This document shows, piece by piece, positions 37,011 through 47,039 of a stretch of DNA of 64,000 bases. Origin of the DNA: Klebsiella sp. RHBSTW-00484 (lineage in GTDB: Bacteria > Pseudomonadota > Gammaproteobacteria > Enterobacterales > Enterobacteriaceae). The stretch is taken from positions 3,968,001 through 4,032,000 of the forward strand of contig NZ_CP055481.1 of assembly GCF_013705725.1 (NCBI RefSeq), in the 5' to 3' direction. Both the position numbers and the translations under genes were made by a program. The notes below the pieces were generated by a model that was not told where the DNA came from, ran no database searches, and was given only the letters and a program-made list of their open reading frames with translations. Positions within the stretch are counted from its first letter, which is position 1. The number at the start of each line of letters is the position of its first letter.

Positions 37011-38246
37011 TTAGTGAGGATCGTGGGAGCTTCCCACGCTCTTATCCTTCAGGAAGTAGACCGTCATTGCCAGCCACAGCACCCCGCTCAGCAGGTTTAA
37101 CAAGCTGAAAATCCCGCTACCGCCAGATTCATAAGCATGCTTACTGACTTCAATGCCAACGGTAAAGATCAGCATTTGCAGCATCCCCATCGCCGCAGAC
37201 ACCGTCCCCTTACTCATCTCGCTGGCAAATAGCGTCAGGCGCACCAGCCCGGCGTTGGCCAGACCAATCCCGAACGCGTAAACGCTCAGCCCTGCGGTCA
37301 TCCACAGATAGGCGTGGGTTGAAGCCACCGTCGCCACCGCGGAGATCAGCAGGCCAATCATAATCGGCCAGCCGCCGAGAATAATCAGCGAACGCACCGT
37401 CTTGCGCGAAGTCTGGCGCGCCAGCACCAGATTACCGGCAATCAACGCGCCAAAAATCGGTACCTGAAGCAGGCCATATTCATAGCTGGTCGCCTTCTCG
37501 CCGCTGATAATAATCACTGGCGATTGGGCAATCCAGGCCAGCAACGGCAGGCTGACAAAACCGGTCGCCAGCGCTCCGGCTACAAAACGCAGGTTTTTCA
37601 GCACCTCACGGTAATCGCGCCCCAACTCTTTTACCGACAGTTTCTCGCCCATCCGGGTGGCGGTTTCCGGCATCGCCCGCTGTAGGCCAACGAAAGCGAT
37701 AGCCGCCAACACGGCGAACAGGACAAACATCATTTCCCACGGCAGAACGTGAACCCAGGCAGCCCCCACCAGCGGCCCGAGAAGCGGCGCAATCAGCGCA
37801 ACGTTGGCCATCAGGGCAGTAATTTTGATACAGACCGCCTCTTCGAAAGACTCCTGAATCGCTGCGTAGCCCACTGCGCCGATAAAACAGAGGCTAATGC
37901 CCTGCAAAAAGCGCAGCAGCGTAAACTGCTCAATAGTTTGCGCCAGCAGCGTCGCCAGGCAGGTCACGATAAACCACACGACGCCGGTCAGCATCACCGG
38001 ACGGCGGCCGATACGGTCCGACAGCGGCCCCAGCAGCCACTGTAAAAACATACCGCCGGCCAGATAAGCGGTCATCGAGGTCGGAACCCACTCATTGCCA
38101 ACGCCGAACTCTTCCACCACCGAGAGCATTCCCGGTTGGATCATGTCGTTGCCGATATAAGTGGAAAATTCGTATAGCACCAGGCACAGCGGAAACAGCA
38201 AGGCCTGACGTCCGAGGCGCTTGCCCGAAAGCGAATAATTCTGCAT
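37011..38246 (-). CDS. mdfA: Multidrug efflux transporter MdfA (Cmr)
   Basis: 411 aa (E. coli 410). Twelve-helix MFS drug/H+ antiporter that exports chloramphenicol, cationic dyes and other drugs. Key membrane residues are kept: Glu26 and Asp34 ([17 protein letters not shown]) and Arg112 ([20 protein letters not shown], motif B). Motif A region is [16 protein letters not shown]. Intact housekeeping efflux gene of enterics. Confidence 0.95.
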   Translation of the reverse strand: MQNYSLSGKRLGRQALLFPLCLVLYEFSTYIGNDMIQPGMLSVVEEFGVGNEWVPTSMTAYLAGGMFLQWLLGPLSDRIGRRPVMLTGVVWFIVTCLATLLAQTIEQFTLLRFLQGISLCFIGAVGYAAIQESFEEAVCIKITALMANVALIAPLLGPLVGAAWVHVLPWEMMFVLFAVLAAIAFVGLQRAMPETATRMGEKLSVKELGRDYREVLKNLRFVAGALATGFVSLPLLAWIAQSPVIIISGEKATSYEYGLLQVPIFGALIAGNLVLARQTSRKTVRSLIILGGWPIMIGLLISAVATVASTHAYLWMTAGLSVYAFGIGLANAGLVRLTLFASEMSKGTVSAAMGMLQMLIFTVGIEVSKHAYESGGSGIFSLLNLLSGVLWLAMTVYFLKDKSVGSSHDPH

Positions 38247-38565
38247 GAAATCTCTTATTTAAATAAAACCGCGCAAAGTTTAATGAAAGTCGAGCCGGTG
38301 AGGTAGCGAATTGTGAGCGACAACGAAAAATAGCGCTACTCAGGTAACAACATCGCCATCAGCAAATGAAAAGCCAACTGTATATATTTCGTTTATGTTT
38401 CAATTAGATTACAGACTATATACTCTCCATTGCAGTCTGTTAACGAAGGCACAAATACGCATAAATTCGTAACAGACTGATAATTAAGACAATACTGCTT
38501 TACCTCATCGCTGCCCTTTTTTAAGGTAGGCGGCTTATTGCTGACGGACTAAAGAGCCTGGATGT
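38247..38565. other. mdfA-ybjG divergent control region
   Basis: 319 bp, AT-rich, holding promoters of mdfA (leftward) and ybjG (rightward). GTTTATGTTTCAATTAG near 38392-38408 recalls a PhoP box; ybjG is a PhoP target in E. coli, but the second half is imperfect. TTTTTTAAGGTAGG lies near 38517-38530. No gene seen. Confidence 0.4.
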
Positions 38566-39159
38566 ATGCTGGAAAATATCAACTACGCGCTGTTTGCATT
38601 GCTCAATGCAACGCCTGATTCCCCGTGGTGGGCGATTGAAGTGGCGACTTTTATTGCCAAAGACCTGATTATTCTTGTGCCATTACTCGTATTAGCCCTA
38701 TGGCTATGGGGGCCCAATCAGCGCCAGTTGGTATTTAAGGTCATGATGGCGTTAGCTATTAGCCTCACGCTTTCATGGATATTCGGCCTTCTCTTTCCAC
38801 ACGAACGTCCGTTTGCCGCTGGTGTCGGCTATAACTTCCTGCACCATTCGTCGAATAACTCTTTCCCGAGCAACCACGGTACCATCTGCTTTACCTTTGC
38901 GCTGGCCTTTATGTTCTGGCATCGATGGTGGTCTGGCGCATTGATCCTCGGTATCGCCTGCGCAATCGCCTGGTCCCGGGTTTATCTCGGCGTCCACTGG
39001 CCGATGGACATGCTGGGGGGACTGCTGACCGCCATGAGCGCCTGCCTTAGCGCCCAGCTATTGTGGCATAGCGGAGGACATAGCCTTTACCAGCATCTAC
39101 AGCGACTGTACCGCCTGTTTTTTTCGTTGCCAATCCGCAAAGGCTGGGTGCGCGGATAA
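38566..39159 (+). CDS. ybjG: Undecaprenyl-diphosphate phosphatase YbjG (PAP2 family)
   Basis: 197 aa (E. coli 198). Membrane enzyme that recycles undecaprenyl pyrophosphate to the monophosphate carrier for cell-wall synthesis and contributes to bacitracin tolerance. PAP2 motifs are seen as FPHERPFAAG, FPSNHGTICF (catalytic His) and SRVYLGVHWPMDMLGG. Five or six helices. Starts at ATG 38566 with a weak ribosome site (GAGCCTGG). Confidence 0.94.
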   Translation: MLENINYALFALLNATPDSPWWAIEVATFIAKDLIILVPLLVLALWLWGPNQRQLVFKVMMALAISLTLSWIFGLLFPHERPFAAGVGYNFLHHSSNNSFPSNHGTICFTFALAFMFWHRWWSGALILGIACAIAWSRVYLGVHWPMDMLGGLLTAMSACLSAQLLWHSGGHSLYQHLQRLYRLFFSLPIRKGWVRG

Positions 39160-39284
39160 TCTTATTCCTGATAAACCCATCGCGTAGTCACGGCGCTATT
39201 CCACCGCGTGACTAACCCTCTTTCGGCAGGTAAAATCGCCGCTGACGCCCTGTCGATGCAGGGCGCTTTGAGCTTAGAGGGAAT

Positions 39285-40043
39285 ATGGAAACTCGTCGTG
39301 ACGAACGCATCAGCCAGCTTATTCAGGCACTCAAGCGCAGTGATAAACTCCATCTAAAAGAAGCAGCAACCCTGCTTGGTGTGTCAGAAATGACCATTCG
39401 TCGCGATCTCAATGGTCATAATGGTCCGGTGGTGCTGCTCGGCGGTTACATTGTGCTGGAGCCGCGTAGCGCCACGCACTATCTGTTAAGCGACCAAAAA
39501 ACGCGCCTGGTCGATGAGAAGCGACGCGCCGCCCGCCACGCCGCCAAACTGTTAGAGCCTCATCAGATGGCCTTTTTCGACTGCGGAACGACCACGCCGT
39601 GGATCATCGACGCCATCGACAACGCCCTGCCCTTTACTGGCGTGTGCTATTCGCTCAATACCTTTCTTTCCCTTCAGGATAAGCCCCAGTGTCGGGCGAT
39701 TTTATGCGGCGGCGAATTCCACGCCAGCAACGCGATTTTTAAACCTCTGAGCCTTCAGGATACGCTGAGCCATCTTTGCCCGGATATCGCGTTTTATTCA
39801 GCGGCCGGGATTGACTGCGAGCAGGGCGCGACCTGTTTTAATCTGGAAGAGCTGCCGGTCAAACACTGGGCGATGAAAAGCGCTCGCTACCACGTGCTGG
39901 TGGTCGATCACAGTAAATTCGGTAAAGTTCGGCCGGCGAGAATGGGCGATTTAGCGCAGTTTGATGTGATTGCCAGCGACGTTTGTCCGGATGACGACCT
40001 ACAGGCGCTGGCGAAAGAAAAACAGATTTCACTACTCTACTAA
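39285..40043 (+). CDS. deoR: Deoxyribose operon repressor DeoR
   Basis: 252 aa, E. coli length. N-terminal DeoR helix-turn-helix (RDERISQLIQALKRSDKLHLKEAATLLGVSEMTIRRDLNGH) and a C-terminal sugar-phosphate sensor domain (FFDCGTTTPWIIDAI). Represses deoCABD and nupG until deoxyribose-5-phosphate accumulates. Its own promoter lies in the 125-bp gap after ybjG; convergent with dacC. Confidence 0.96.
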   Translation: METRRDERISQLIQALKRSDKLHLKEAATLLGVSEMTIRRDLNGHNGPVVLLGGYIVLEPRSATHYLLSDQKTRLVDEKRRAARHAAKLLEPHQMAFFDCGTTTPWIIDAIDNALPFTGVCYSLNTFLSLQDKPQCRAILCGGEFHASNAIFKPLSLQDTLSHLCPDIAFYSAAGIDCEQGATCFNLEELPVKHWAMKSARYHVLVVDHSKFGKVRPARMGDLAQFDVIASDVCPDDDLQALAKEKQISLLY

Positions 40044-40062
40044 CCGCGCCCGCAGGGCGCGG
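40044..40062. terminator. GC hairpin between deoR and dacC
   Basis: Stem CCGCGCCC / GGGCGCGG (40044-40051 and 40055-40062) with a 3-nt loop between converging genes. No T-tract on either side, so termination strength is uncertain. Confidence 0.5.
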
Positions 40063-40070
40063 CCTGCATC

Positions 40071-41276
40071 TTAAGAGAACCAGCTACCGAACCAGCCGTG
40101 CAGTTTCATCAGCACGAAATCAACCATCCGGCTAAAGAAACCACCTTCGTTTACCGCTTCCATCACCATCAGCGGTCGCTGCTCAATGGTCTTATCATTG
40201 AGTTTAAAGTCGATAGTGCCCACGACCTGGCCTTTGGTCAGCGGCGCGGTCAGCTGCGTTTCGTTCAGGGTGTAGCTGGCCTTCAGGTTTTTCAGCTGTC
40301 CTTTCGGCAGCGTAATGGAACCGGCCTCGCCCGCGCCTAACTTCGCTTCGCTGCTATCACCAAACCAGACGCGTTGGGTAATAAAGGTGGCATCCGGTTT
40401 AATCGGCGTTACGGTTTCATAGAAGCGGAAGCCCCAGGTCAGCAGTTTTTCTGACTCATTAAAACGGATGCGGTCAGTTTTGGTTCCAAGTACCACAGCA
40501 ATCAGGCGCATATCATTGCCCTGAGTTGCGGAAGAAACCAGGTTATAACCCGCACCTGCGGTGGTTCCTGTTTTCACACCGTCGGCATTAAAGCTGGTGC
40601 TCCACAGCAGCCGATTGCGGTTTGGCTGACGAATTTTGTTAAAAGTGAACTCTTTTTCTTTATGAATGGCGTACTCTTCCGGCACGTCATGGATCATCGC
40701 TTTAGTCAGCAGCGCCATATCACGAGCGGTGCTGAACTGCCCCGGCGCATCCAGACCGTGCACGGTCATAAAGGTGGTATTAGTCAGGCCCATCTTCTGC
40801 GCATAACCGTTCATCAGGCTGACGAACGCATCCTGACTTCCCGCCACGTAGTCGGCAATCGCGATGCTGGCATCGTTGCCGGACTGAATGATTACGCCCT
40901 TATTCAGGTCTTCGACCGAGACCTGCATGCCCGGCTTAAGGAACATCACCGACGAACCGCGCAGCGCCGGGTTACCGGTTGCCCACGCATCACGCCCGAT
41001 GGTCACCATGTCGGTGGACTTAATCTTGCCCGCCTTTAACGCCTGGCCGACGACGTAGCTGGTCATGATTTTGGTCAGGCTCGCCGGGTCGAGTTTTTCA
41101 TCAGCATTGCCTTCGCTGAGCACTTTGCCACTGGCATAGTCCATCAGGATCCAGGCTCGCGCGTCAATCGACGGCGCATCGGGGAGTTGTTCCGCAGCCT
41201 GCACCGCAGGCGCAACGAGAAGTAAAAGCGCGCAGCCTGCCGCGAGGCCGCGAAGGGAAAAAGCATCATGCGTCAT
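40071..41276 (-). CDS. dacC: D-alanyl-D-alanine carboxypeptidase DacC (PBP6)
   Basis: 401 aa from the ATG at 41276 (E. coli 400). Signal peptide to about residue 28 ([17 protein letters not shown]). Penicillin-binding motifs: Ser66-Leu-Thr-Lys69, SGN (IIQSGNDAS) and KTG ([11 protein letters not shown]). A C-terminal all-beta domain ends in an amphipathic membrane anchor ([18 protein letters not shown]). Removes the terminal D-Ala of pentapeptide side chains. Confidence 0.95.
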   Translation of the reverse strand: MTHDAFSLRGLAAGCALLLLVAPAVQAAEQLPDAPSIDARAWILMDYASGKVLSEGNADEKLDPASLTKIMTSYVVGQALKAGKIKSTDMVTIGRDAWATGNPALRGSSVMFLKPGMQVSVEDLNKGVIIQSGNDASIAIADYVAGSQDAFVSLMNGYAQKMGLTNTTFMTVHGLDAPGQFSTARDMALLTKAMIHDVPEEYAIHKEKEFTFNKIRQPNRNRLLWSTSFNADGVKTGTTAGAGYNLVSSATQGNDMRLIAVVLGTKTDRIRFNESEKLLTWGFRFYETVTPIKPDATFITQRVWFGDSSEAKLGAGEAGSITLPKGQLKNLKASYTLNETQLTAPLTKGQVVGTIDFKLNDKTIEQRPLMVMEAVNEGGFFSRMVDFVLMKLHGWFGSWFS

Positions 41277-41658
41277 AAGAGCCACCCAAGTATCCTTTCC
41301 AAACAAAAATATGCCGCAACACTCTTTCGGCGCCGCAGCAGCCGGTGAGTAAAGCGTACAAATGACCTTAAAGAAACAGCGAGTTGGTAAAGTTTTTAAA
41401 GTTTACGCAATAACCTCACGCCCTGCCGCAAACAGAGCAATTTTTTTGATCGTGGTTGCCTATACCCAAAATAATTCGAGTTGCACAAAGGCGGCAACGC
41501 AGGGAGTCCCCAGGAGCTTACTCCAGTAAGTGACTGGGGTGAGCGAGGAAAGCCAACACATGTGCAACTTGAAGTATGACGGGGATATATATTAACTTTA
41601 TTCCAACATGAATGCTCATCACGCTGCAATGGCGGCTAAATAAAAGGCAGGAGCGGAT
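41277..41658. other. dacC-gstB intergenic region
   Basis: 382 bp. It holds the dacC leader (41277-41400), a full ERIC element (41461-41588), and about 70 bp leading to gstB. No additional gene was found. Confidence 0.6.
41461..41588. repeat. ERIC element, about 128 bp
   Basis: TATACCCAAAATAATTCGAG at the left and CTTGAAGTATGACGGGGATA at the right are inverted ends; the middle AGTCCCCAGGAGCTTACTCC and AGTGACTGGGGTGAGCG are canonical. Very close in sequence to the copy at 22669-22795. Confidence 0.93.
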
Positions 41659-42285
41659 ATCATTACGCTATGGGGCAGAAATAACTCGACCAATGTGAAG
41701 AAAGTGCGCTGGGTGCTGGAAGAGCTTGATCTCCCGTATCAGCAAATTCTGGCGGGACTGGAGTTCGGCCTGAACCATGACCCGGCGTATCTGGCCATGA
41801 ACCCCAATGGCCTGGTGCCGCTGTTAAAAGATGAGTCCACCGACATCGTGCTTTGGGAATCGAATACTATTATTCGCTATCTGGCCGCGCAATATGGTCA
41901 GAATCGCCTGTGGGTAGAGTCGCCGGCATTGCGTGCCCAGGGTGACAAATGGATGGACTGGTCCAACGGTTCGCTCTCTCCTGCTCATCGGCCCATTCTG
42001 ATGGGGCTGGTCAGAACACCGCCGGAAAAGCGCGATCCCGTCGCAATTGAAGCGGGCATTGCCGCCTGCGAGGTGCTGTTCGCCATTCTTGATGATGAAC
42101 TGGCGCACCATCCGTGGCTCTCGGGAGATGCCTTCGGCCTGGGCGATATTGCCGTCGCGCCGTTCGTATACAACCTGTTGGAAAGCGTAAAAACCTGGCA
42201 ACCGCGCCCGCACCTGCAGCGCTGGTATCAGCAGATTAACGAGCGTCAGGCCTGGCGCAATGTGGTAATGATCCCTGTCACCTGA
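41659..42285 (+). CDS. gstB: Glutathione S-transferase GstB with a non-canonical start codon
   Basis: By homology the protein is 208 aa (E. coli length) and begins [27 protein letters not shown], but the codon at the initiator position is ATC (41659-41661), next ATT. AGGAG stands at 41648-41652 at correct spacing, and an in-frame TAA at 41641 rules out an upstream start. The first standard start is GTG at 41695, which would delete beta-strand 1 and the catalytic Asn/Ser region of the thioredoxin fold. The rest ([25 protein letters not shown]-terminal helical domain) is intact. Either ATC/ATT initiation or a damaged start. Confidence 0.8.
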   Translation: MITLWGRNNSTNVKKVRWVLEELDLPYQQILAGLEFGLNHDPAYLAMNPNGLVPLLKDESTDIVLWESNTIIRYLAAQYGQNRLWVESPALRAQGDKWMDWSNGSLSPAHRPILMGLVRTPPEKRDPVAIEAGIAACEVLFAILDDELAHHPWLSGDAFGLGDIAVAPFVYNLLESVKTWQPRPHLQRWYQQINERQAWRNVVMIPVT

Positions 42286-42286
42286 T

Positions 42287-43399
42287 TTAGCCTGCCGGAC
42301 TCACCTTCAGCAGTTCGCCGTTGGACTCGTCGGTTAACACATACAGATAACCGTCGGGTCCAACGCGCACATCACGGATACGCTTCCCGCGATCGGCCAA
42401 AATGCGTTCCTCTTCAGTGGCTTTATCGCCATCCACCTTCAATACAATCAGCGACTGATCCTTCAGCGCACCGATAAACAACCGGTGTTGCCACTGCGGG
42501 AAGGTCGCTGCGTCGTAGAAAGCCATCCCGCTCACCGCCGGAGATTTTTCCCAAACAAACAGCGGAGCTTCGGTTCCAGCCACCGCCTTGCCTTTGGCTT
42601 CCGGTATCGGCAGACCACTATAATTGATGCCGTGCGTCGCCAGTGGCCAGCCGTAGTTTTTCCCCTTTTGCGGGATATTAATCTCATCACCACCGCGTGG
42701 ACCGTGTTCATTCAACCACAGCGTATCGCTCCACGGATTCATCGCCATCCCCTGTGGATTACGAATACCGTAAGACCAGATTTCCGGCCTGACGCCCGGC
42801 TTACCGATAAAAGGGTTATCAGTGGGGACTTTGCCATCAGCCGTCAGACGGACCACTTTTCCCTGAAGTTTATCCAGATCCTGAGCTGTCGAACGCTGGT
42901 TATTTTCCCCAAGTCCGATAAACAGATGACCGTGGCCGTCGAACACCATCCGTCCGCCAAAATGGTTGCCGGTAGAGAGTTTTGGCTGCTGGCGGAAAAC
43001 GACCTGGAAGTTTTCCAGGCGCTTGAGATCCTCGCTTAATCGGCCATAGCCGACGGCGGTCCCCGCTTTGCCATCATTGCCACCTTCGGCATAGCTCAGC
43101 CAGACGCGTCGCGACTGGGAAAAGTCCGGCGCTAATACGACGTCCAGCAGCCCCCCCTGACCGTTGGCCCATACCTGCGGAACGCCAGATAACGCCGAAG
43201 ACAACCCTTTGTTAGGTTGCCAGAGCTTAAGCTCGCCGCCGCGCAGGGTTATTAGTATACCTTTATCATCAGGCAGAAAGGCCAGCGCCCACGGGTGTTC
43301 AAGCTGATTCTGCAACACCTCTACGCGCTCCTGGGCGGCAAAGGTTGCGGCGGGTAACAACAACGCGGTAAGGGCTATCAGGGTGACGGTCTGGCGCAT
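42287..43399 (-). CDS. yliI: PQQ-dependent aldose sugar dehydrogenase YliI (soluble, periplasmic)
   Basis: 370 aa (E. coli 371). Signal peptide to about residue 21 (LIALTALLLPAATFAA), then a six-bladed beta-propeller of the GSDH family (LEHPWALAFLPD, GNHFGGRMVFDGHGHLFIGLGE, WSYGIRNPQGMAMNP, NEHGPRGGDEIN). Oxidises aldoses using PQQ, which E. coli cannot make; whether this strain makes PQQ is not visible here. Convergent with gstB, one base apart. Confidence 0.93.
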   Translation of the reverse strand: MRQTVTLIALTALLLPAATFAAQERVEVLQNQLEHPWALAFLPDDKGILITLRGGELKLWQPNKGLSSALSGVPQVWANGQGGLLDVVLAPDFSQSRRVWLSYAEGGNDGKAGTAVGYGRLSEDLKRLENFQVVFRQQPKLSTGNHFGGRMVFDGHGHLFIGLGENNQRSTAQDLDKLQGKVVRLTADGKVPTDNPFIGKPGVRPEIWSYGIRNPQGMAMNPWSDTLWLNEHGPRGGDEINIPQKGKNYGWPLATHGINYSGLPIPEAKGKAVAGTEAPLFVWEKSPAVSGMAFYDAATFPQWQHRLFIGALKDQSLIVLKVDGDKATEEERILADRGKRIRDVRVGPDGYLYVLTDESNGELLKVSPAG

Positions 43400-43502
43400 G
43401 GCACTCTCCTTTTGTCAGCAATGGGATAAGGGTAGCCAGCGTGGGGAGGCGGGAAGGGATTTTTACATAACATTAATCAGGGGGAGCAGGCTCCCCCTTA
43501 TC

Positions 43503-43886
43503 TCAGGCAGGGTGAACAGGCGCTGAATCATTCAATTTATGAATATTTAGCGTCAATACTGCCAGGCAGCGTTCCAGCTTCTCTACGTTAACCGCAATGT
43601 AGGATGGGCAATCATGATGCCCGGTCATCAGGCATACCGCCGCAGAGGCGATGGCTTCACCCGCAAGTCGCAGGGCTTCCTTCTCCTCCGGCGCGATGGC
43701 GTGCTGCAAGCGCGGAGCGCGTTCACGCATTTCATGACACAGTTCAAACAGGTTATCACGCAGATGGTCATTTTCGCTGACCGACATATAGCCTTTCGCT
43801 TTTCGCAACTGTAAATAAGCATCAAGATCAATATTGGCATTAATCAGCTTATTCATAAGGTTACGATATAGTTTGTCAACAGTCAT
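43503..43886 (-). CDS. bssR: Biofilm regulator BssR
   Basis: About 127 aa from an ATG at 43886 (MTVDKLYRNLMNKLINA; a second ATG lies just upstream at 43889), with AGGAG before. Conserved core YLQLRKAKGYMSVSENDHLRDNLFEL and AAVCLMTGHHDCPSYIAVN match E. coli BssR (YliH, 127 aa), which affects biofilm formation through indole and AI-2 uptake. No DNA-binding motif is evident. Confidence 0.88.
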   Translation of the reverse strand: MTVDKLYRNLMNKLINANIDLDAYLQLRKAKGYMSVSENDHLRDNLFELCHEMRERAPRLQHAIAPEEKEALRLAGEAIASAAVCLMTGHHDCPSYIAVNVEKLERCLAVLTLNIHKLNDSAPVHPA

Positions 43887-44272
43887 CATAGCTCCTCCTC
43901 TGTCGTCCTTTACCATAATTATAATATGGTCATTTTTCGTACAAAACGATGAGGAAGATCAATAAATACCAGCCTATTAACATCATTTACAATGTTACAA
44001 CGATAGGTAAAATCCTTCCCTGCGTTCAGACAGTCCCCAAAGCAAAAAACAATAAAAATGTTATACGCTCCCATAAGAATACAATTTTCAACCTGGCGAT
44101 GAACAATCATTTATTGCAGCAATGATCACAAAACGGCGTCATGCTTATTGCCTGAAAAGTCTGCCGGGTGTCATATCATGCCAATAAATGTATTACGTAT
44201 AACATTCAAAAACAACAGCAAGCAGCTCGATCCTGTTTGCAACCTTTATCTCTATCGCTTGAAGGAACTGAA
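43887..44272. other. bssR / sugar symporter control region
   Basis: 386 bp, AT-rich relative to its neighbours. TGCAG-CAATGA-TCACA at 44115-44130 is a weak CRP-like site (right half perfect, left half poor). TTATACGCTCCCATAA at 44058-44073 is a loose dyad. GAAGGAAC before 44273 is the ribosome site of the symporter gene. No gene recognised. Confidence 0.4.
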
Positions 44273-45517
44273 ATGATTACGCCCGGCAAAAGAAACTATA
44301 TCTTGTTGAGTCTTTTCGATTTCCTCTATCTGTTCGCCTGGTCATCGACCATGGCGTTTTTTGTTATCTGGACCACTCAACACCTCGGGATTAGTGCGAC
44401 CAAAACCGGCCTGCTCTATTCGGTCAACGCCTTTATCGCCTTGCTGATGCAGCCCTTCTTCGGTTTTATTTCCGACAAGTTTGGCCTGAAAAAGCGGCTG
44501 ATCTGGATCCTGGTCGCAATGCTGCTGCCGGTTGGCCCGTTCTTTATCTATTTATATGCGCCGCTACTGGTACACAGCTTCTGGCTAGGGGCACTGCTTG
44601 GCGGGGTATACCTGGGGATTATTTTCAACTCCGGCTGCGGGGTGATTGATTCGTATATCGATAAAATCTCGCGCCGCTATCAGTTCGAATATGGTCGCGT
44701 GCGGATGTGGGGATCGTTAGGCTGGGCGGCTGCAGCGTGGATCGTCGGCAAATATATCGACAGCAATCCGAACCTTGCTTTCTGGCTGGCCAGCTTCGCC
44801 ATCGTTATCGCGGCAATCTGTTTTATGCTGACTAAGGTCGAATTGACCGAAGCGGAAATGCAAAAAACCAGCGCGCTGAAAGTTTCGCATGCCCTGGAAC
44901 TGGCCAAGAACGGTCAGTTCTGGATGCTGCTGGTGTTTACCCTTTTCGTTACGCAAATCTACGACACCTATGACCAGCAGTTCGCTCAATACTTTTCTCT
45001 GCAGTTCCCGACGCCGGAAGAAGGCAACCGTTGGTACGGGATTCTGGCTTCCATTCAGGTGTGCGGCGAAACGCTGTTTTTATGCCTGATGCCGTGGTTT
45101 GTTAACCGCACCGGCGCGAAGTGGGCGTTGATCATTGCCGGGCTGATTATGTCAGTGCGTATCGTCGGCTCTGCTATCCCGCTTGGTCCGGTGTGGATCG
45201 GCGCGGTCAAAATGATGCATGCGCTGGAAAAACCGCTGATTCTGGTTTCGGTGTTTAAATTTATCGCCGCCAACTTCGACAACAAACTGTCATCGACGGT
45301 TTACCTGTTGGTGCTGTTTGTCGCCTCTATCGCCACCGCGATTTACTCACCATTGGCGGGATATTTGTACGACACCATTGGCTTTGCGCACACGTATTAC
45401 ATTCTGGGCGGCATCGCCGGGCTGTTTACACTGATCTCGATATTTACCCTTCGCGATAACCGGGAGCCGACCTCCCCCGGAACAGCGCCAGGTACAGGGG
45501 TGACGCAAGCGCAGTAA
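44273..45517 (+). CDS. LacY-family oligosaccharide:H+ symporter
   Basis: 414 aa from the ATG at 44273 (MITPGKRNYILLSLFDFLYL). Twelve helices. LacY landmarks are kept: QPFFGFISDKFGLKKRL, the Arg144 equivalent (FEYGRVRMWGSLGWA), the Glu269 equivalent (VCGETLF), Arg302 (MSVRIVGS), and His322 and Glu325 (MMHALEKP). The Glu126 equivalent is Asp (VIDSYIDK). Compare LacY, MelY, RafB and CscB; the substrate is probably an alpha-galactoside or similar sugar. It interrupts the K-12 order bssR-rimO and has no glycosidase or regulator beside it. Confidence 0.86.
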   Translation: MITPGKRNYILLSLFDFLYLFAWSSTMAFFVIWTTQHLGISATKTGLLYSVNAFIALLMQPFFGFISDKFGLKKRLIWILVAMLLPVGPFFIYLYAPLLVHSFWLGALLGGVYLGIIFNSGCGVIDSYIDKISRRYQFEYGRVRMWGSLGWAAAAWIVGKYIDSNPNLAFWLASFAIVIAAICFMLTKVELTEAEMQKTSALKVSHALELAKNGQFWMLLVFTLFVTQIYDTYDQQFAQYFSLQFPTPEEGNRWYGILASIQVCGETLFLCLMPWFVNRTGAKWALIIAGLIMSVRIVGSAIPLGPVWIGAVKMMHALEKPLILVSVFKFIAANFDNKLSSTVYLLVLFVASIATAIYSPLAGYLYDTIGFAHTYYILGGIAGLFTLISIFTLRDNREPTSPGTAPGTGVTQAQ

Positions 45518-45524
45518 TTTTCAC

Positions 45525-45550
45525 GCCCGGGATATTCTCCCGGGCTTTTT
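45525..45550 (+). terminator. Rho-independent terminator after the symporter
   Basis: Stem GCCCGGGA / TCCCGGGC (45525-45532 and 45538-45545), 5-nt loop, TTTTT tail. Confidence 0.9.
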
Positions 45551-45642
45551 CATCATTAAGCATGTCGTTGCTATACTCTTTTCCCCAAAGATCTGTAAAA
45601 TCCCTGCCCTGACCATTCCAATAATTGAACACTTTTTAAGCT

Positions 45643-46968
45643 ATGAGCAATGTCACCCATCAGCCGAAAATCGGCTTTGTCTCTCTGGGCTGCCCGAAAA
45701 ATCTCGTGGACTCAGAACGTATCCTGACCGAACTGCGCACCGAAGGGTATGACGTGGTTCCAACCTACGATAACGCCGATATGGTTATCGTAAACACCTG
45801 CGGCTTTATTGATAGCGCCGTGCAGGAGTCGCTGGAAGCGATTGGCGAAGCGCTGAAAGAAAATGGCAAAGTGATTGTCACCGGTTGCCTGGGCGCGAAA
45901 GAAGATCAGATCCGTGAAGTCCATCCGAAGGTGCTGGAAATTACCGGCCCGCACAGCTACGAGCAGGTGCTGGAACACGTCCACCACTACGCGCCGAAGC
46001 CAAAACATAACCCGTTCCTGAGCCTTGTGCCGGAACAGGGCGTTAAGCTGACGCCGCGTCATTACGCCTACTTAAAAATTTCTGAAGGCTGCAACCATCG
46101 CTGCACCTTCTGCATTATCCCGTCAATGCGCGGCGACCTGGTCAGCCGTCCGATTGGTGAAGTGCTGGCGGAAGCCAAACGCCTGGCCGATGCCGGGGTC
46201 AAAGAGCTGCTGGTGATTTCTCAGGACACTTCCGCCTACGGCGTCGATGTGAAGCACCGCAGCGGTTTCCACAACGGTATGCCGGTAAAAACCAGCATGG
46301 TAAGCCTGTGCGAAGAGCTGGCTAAACTCGGTATCTGGGTGCGCCTGCACTACGTCTACCCGTACCCACATGTTGATGATGTCATCCCGCTGATGGCGGA
46401 AGGCAAAATTCTGCCGTATCTGGATATTCCGCTGCAGCACGCCAGCCCGCGTATTCTCAAAATGATGAAACGCCCTGGCTCCGCTGACCGTCAGTTGGCG
46501 CGTATCAAACAGTGGCGCGAAGTCTGCCCTGAGCTGACCCTGCGCTCGACCTTTATCGTCGGCTTCCCGGGCGAAACGGAAGAAGATTTCCAGATGCTGC
46601 TCGATTTCCTGAAAGAGGCCCGTCTCGACCGCGTTGGCTGCTTCAAGTACAGCCCGGTGGAAGGTGCGACCGCTAACGAACTGGCGGACCAGGTGCCAAA
46701 AGAGGTTAAAGAAGAGCGCTGGAACCGCTTTATGCAACTTCAACAGCAGATCTCCGCCGAGCGCCTGCAAGAGAAAGTGGGCCGCGAAATTATGGTCCTG
46801 ATCGATGAAGTTGATGAAGAAGGCGCGATTGGCCGCAGCATGGCGGATGCACCGGAAATCGACGGCGCGGTCTACCTGAATGGCGAAAGCAAAGTTAAAC
46901 CGGGTGACGTTGTGCGGGTGAAAGTCGAACACGCCGATGAATACGACCTGTGGGGTAGCCGGGTTTAA
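45643..46968 (+). CDS. rimO: Ribosomal protein S12 methylthiotransferase RimO
   Basis: 441 aa, E. coli length. Radical-SAM methylthiotransferase that modifies Asp88 of S12 (RpsL). N-terminal UPF0004 domain with cluster cysteines in [20 protein letters not shown] and VTGCLGAKE. The radical SAM motif is [17 protein letters not shown]-terminal TRAM domain ends [10 protein letters not shown]. Start ATG 45643. Confidence 0.97.
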   Translation: MSNVTHQPKIGFVSLGCPKNLVDSERILTELRTEGYDVVPTYDNADMVIVNTCGFIDSAVQESLEAIGEALKENGKVIVTGCLGAKEDQIREVHPKVLEITGPHSYEQVLEHVHHYAPKPKHNPFLSLVPEQGVKLTPRHYAYLKISEGCNHRCTFCIIPSMRGDLVSRPIGEVLAEAKRLADAGVKELLVISQDTSAYGVDVKHRSGFHNGMPVKTSMVSLCEELAKLGIWVRLHYVYPYPHVDDVIPLMAEGKILPYLDIPLQHASPRILKMMKRPGSADRQLARIKQWREVCPELTLRSTFIVGFPGETEEDFQMLLDFLKEARLDRVGCFKYSPVEGATANELADQVPKEVKEERWNRFMQLQQQISAERLQEKVGREIMVLIDEVDEEGAIGRSMADAPEIDGAVYLNGESKVKPGDVVRVKVEHADEYDLWGSRV

Positions 46969-46981
46969 TTCCTTCCTCTAA

Positions 46982-47033
46982 ACGTGTCCCGGATTGCGGC
47001 GCCAACGCGCCTTATCCGGGCTACAAAATCCTC
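46982..47033. repeat. REP element after rimO
   Basis: GTCCCGGATTGCGGCG-CCAACGCG-CCTTATCCGGGCTAC: one palindromic REP unit between convergent rimO and gsiD. Confidence 0.8.
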
Positions 47034-47039
47034 GAACGC

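Noticed and set aside
44115..44130. CRP site for the LacY-type symporter
   Set aside because: Only the right half matches; kept as a remark in the intergenic entry rather than as a separate site.
46123..46932. 269-codon open frame antisense to rimO
   Set aside because: Shadow of rimO; no independent support.
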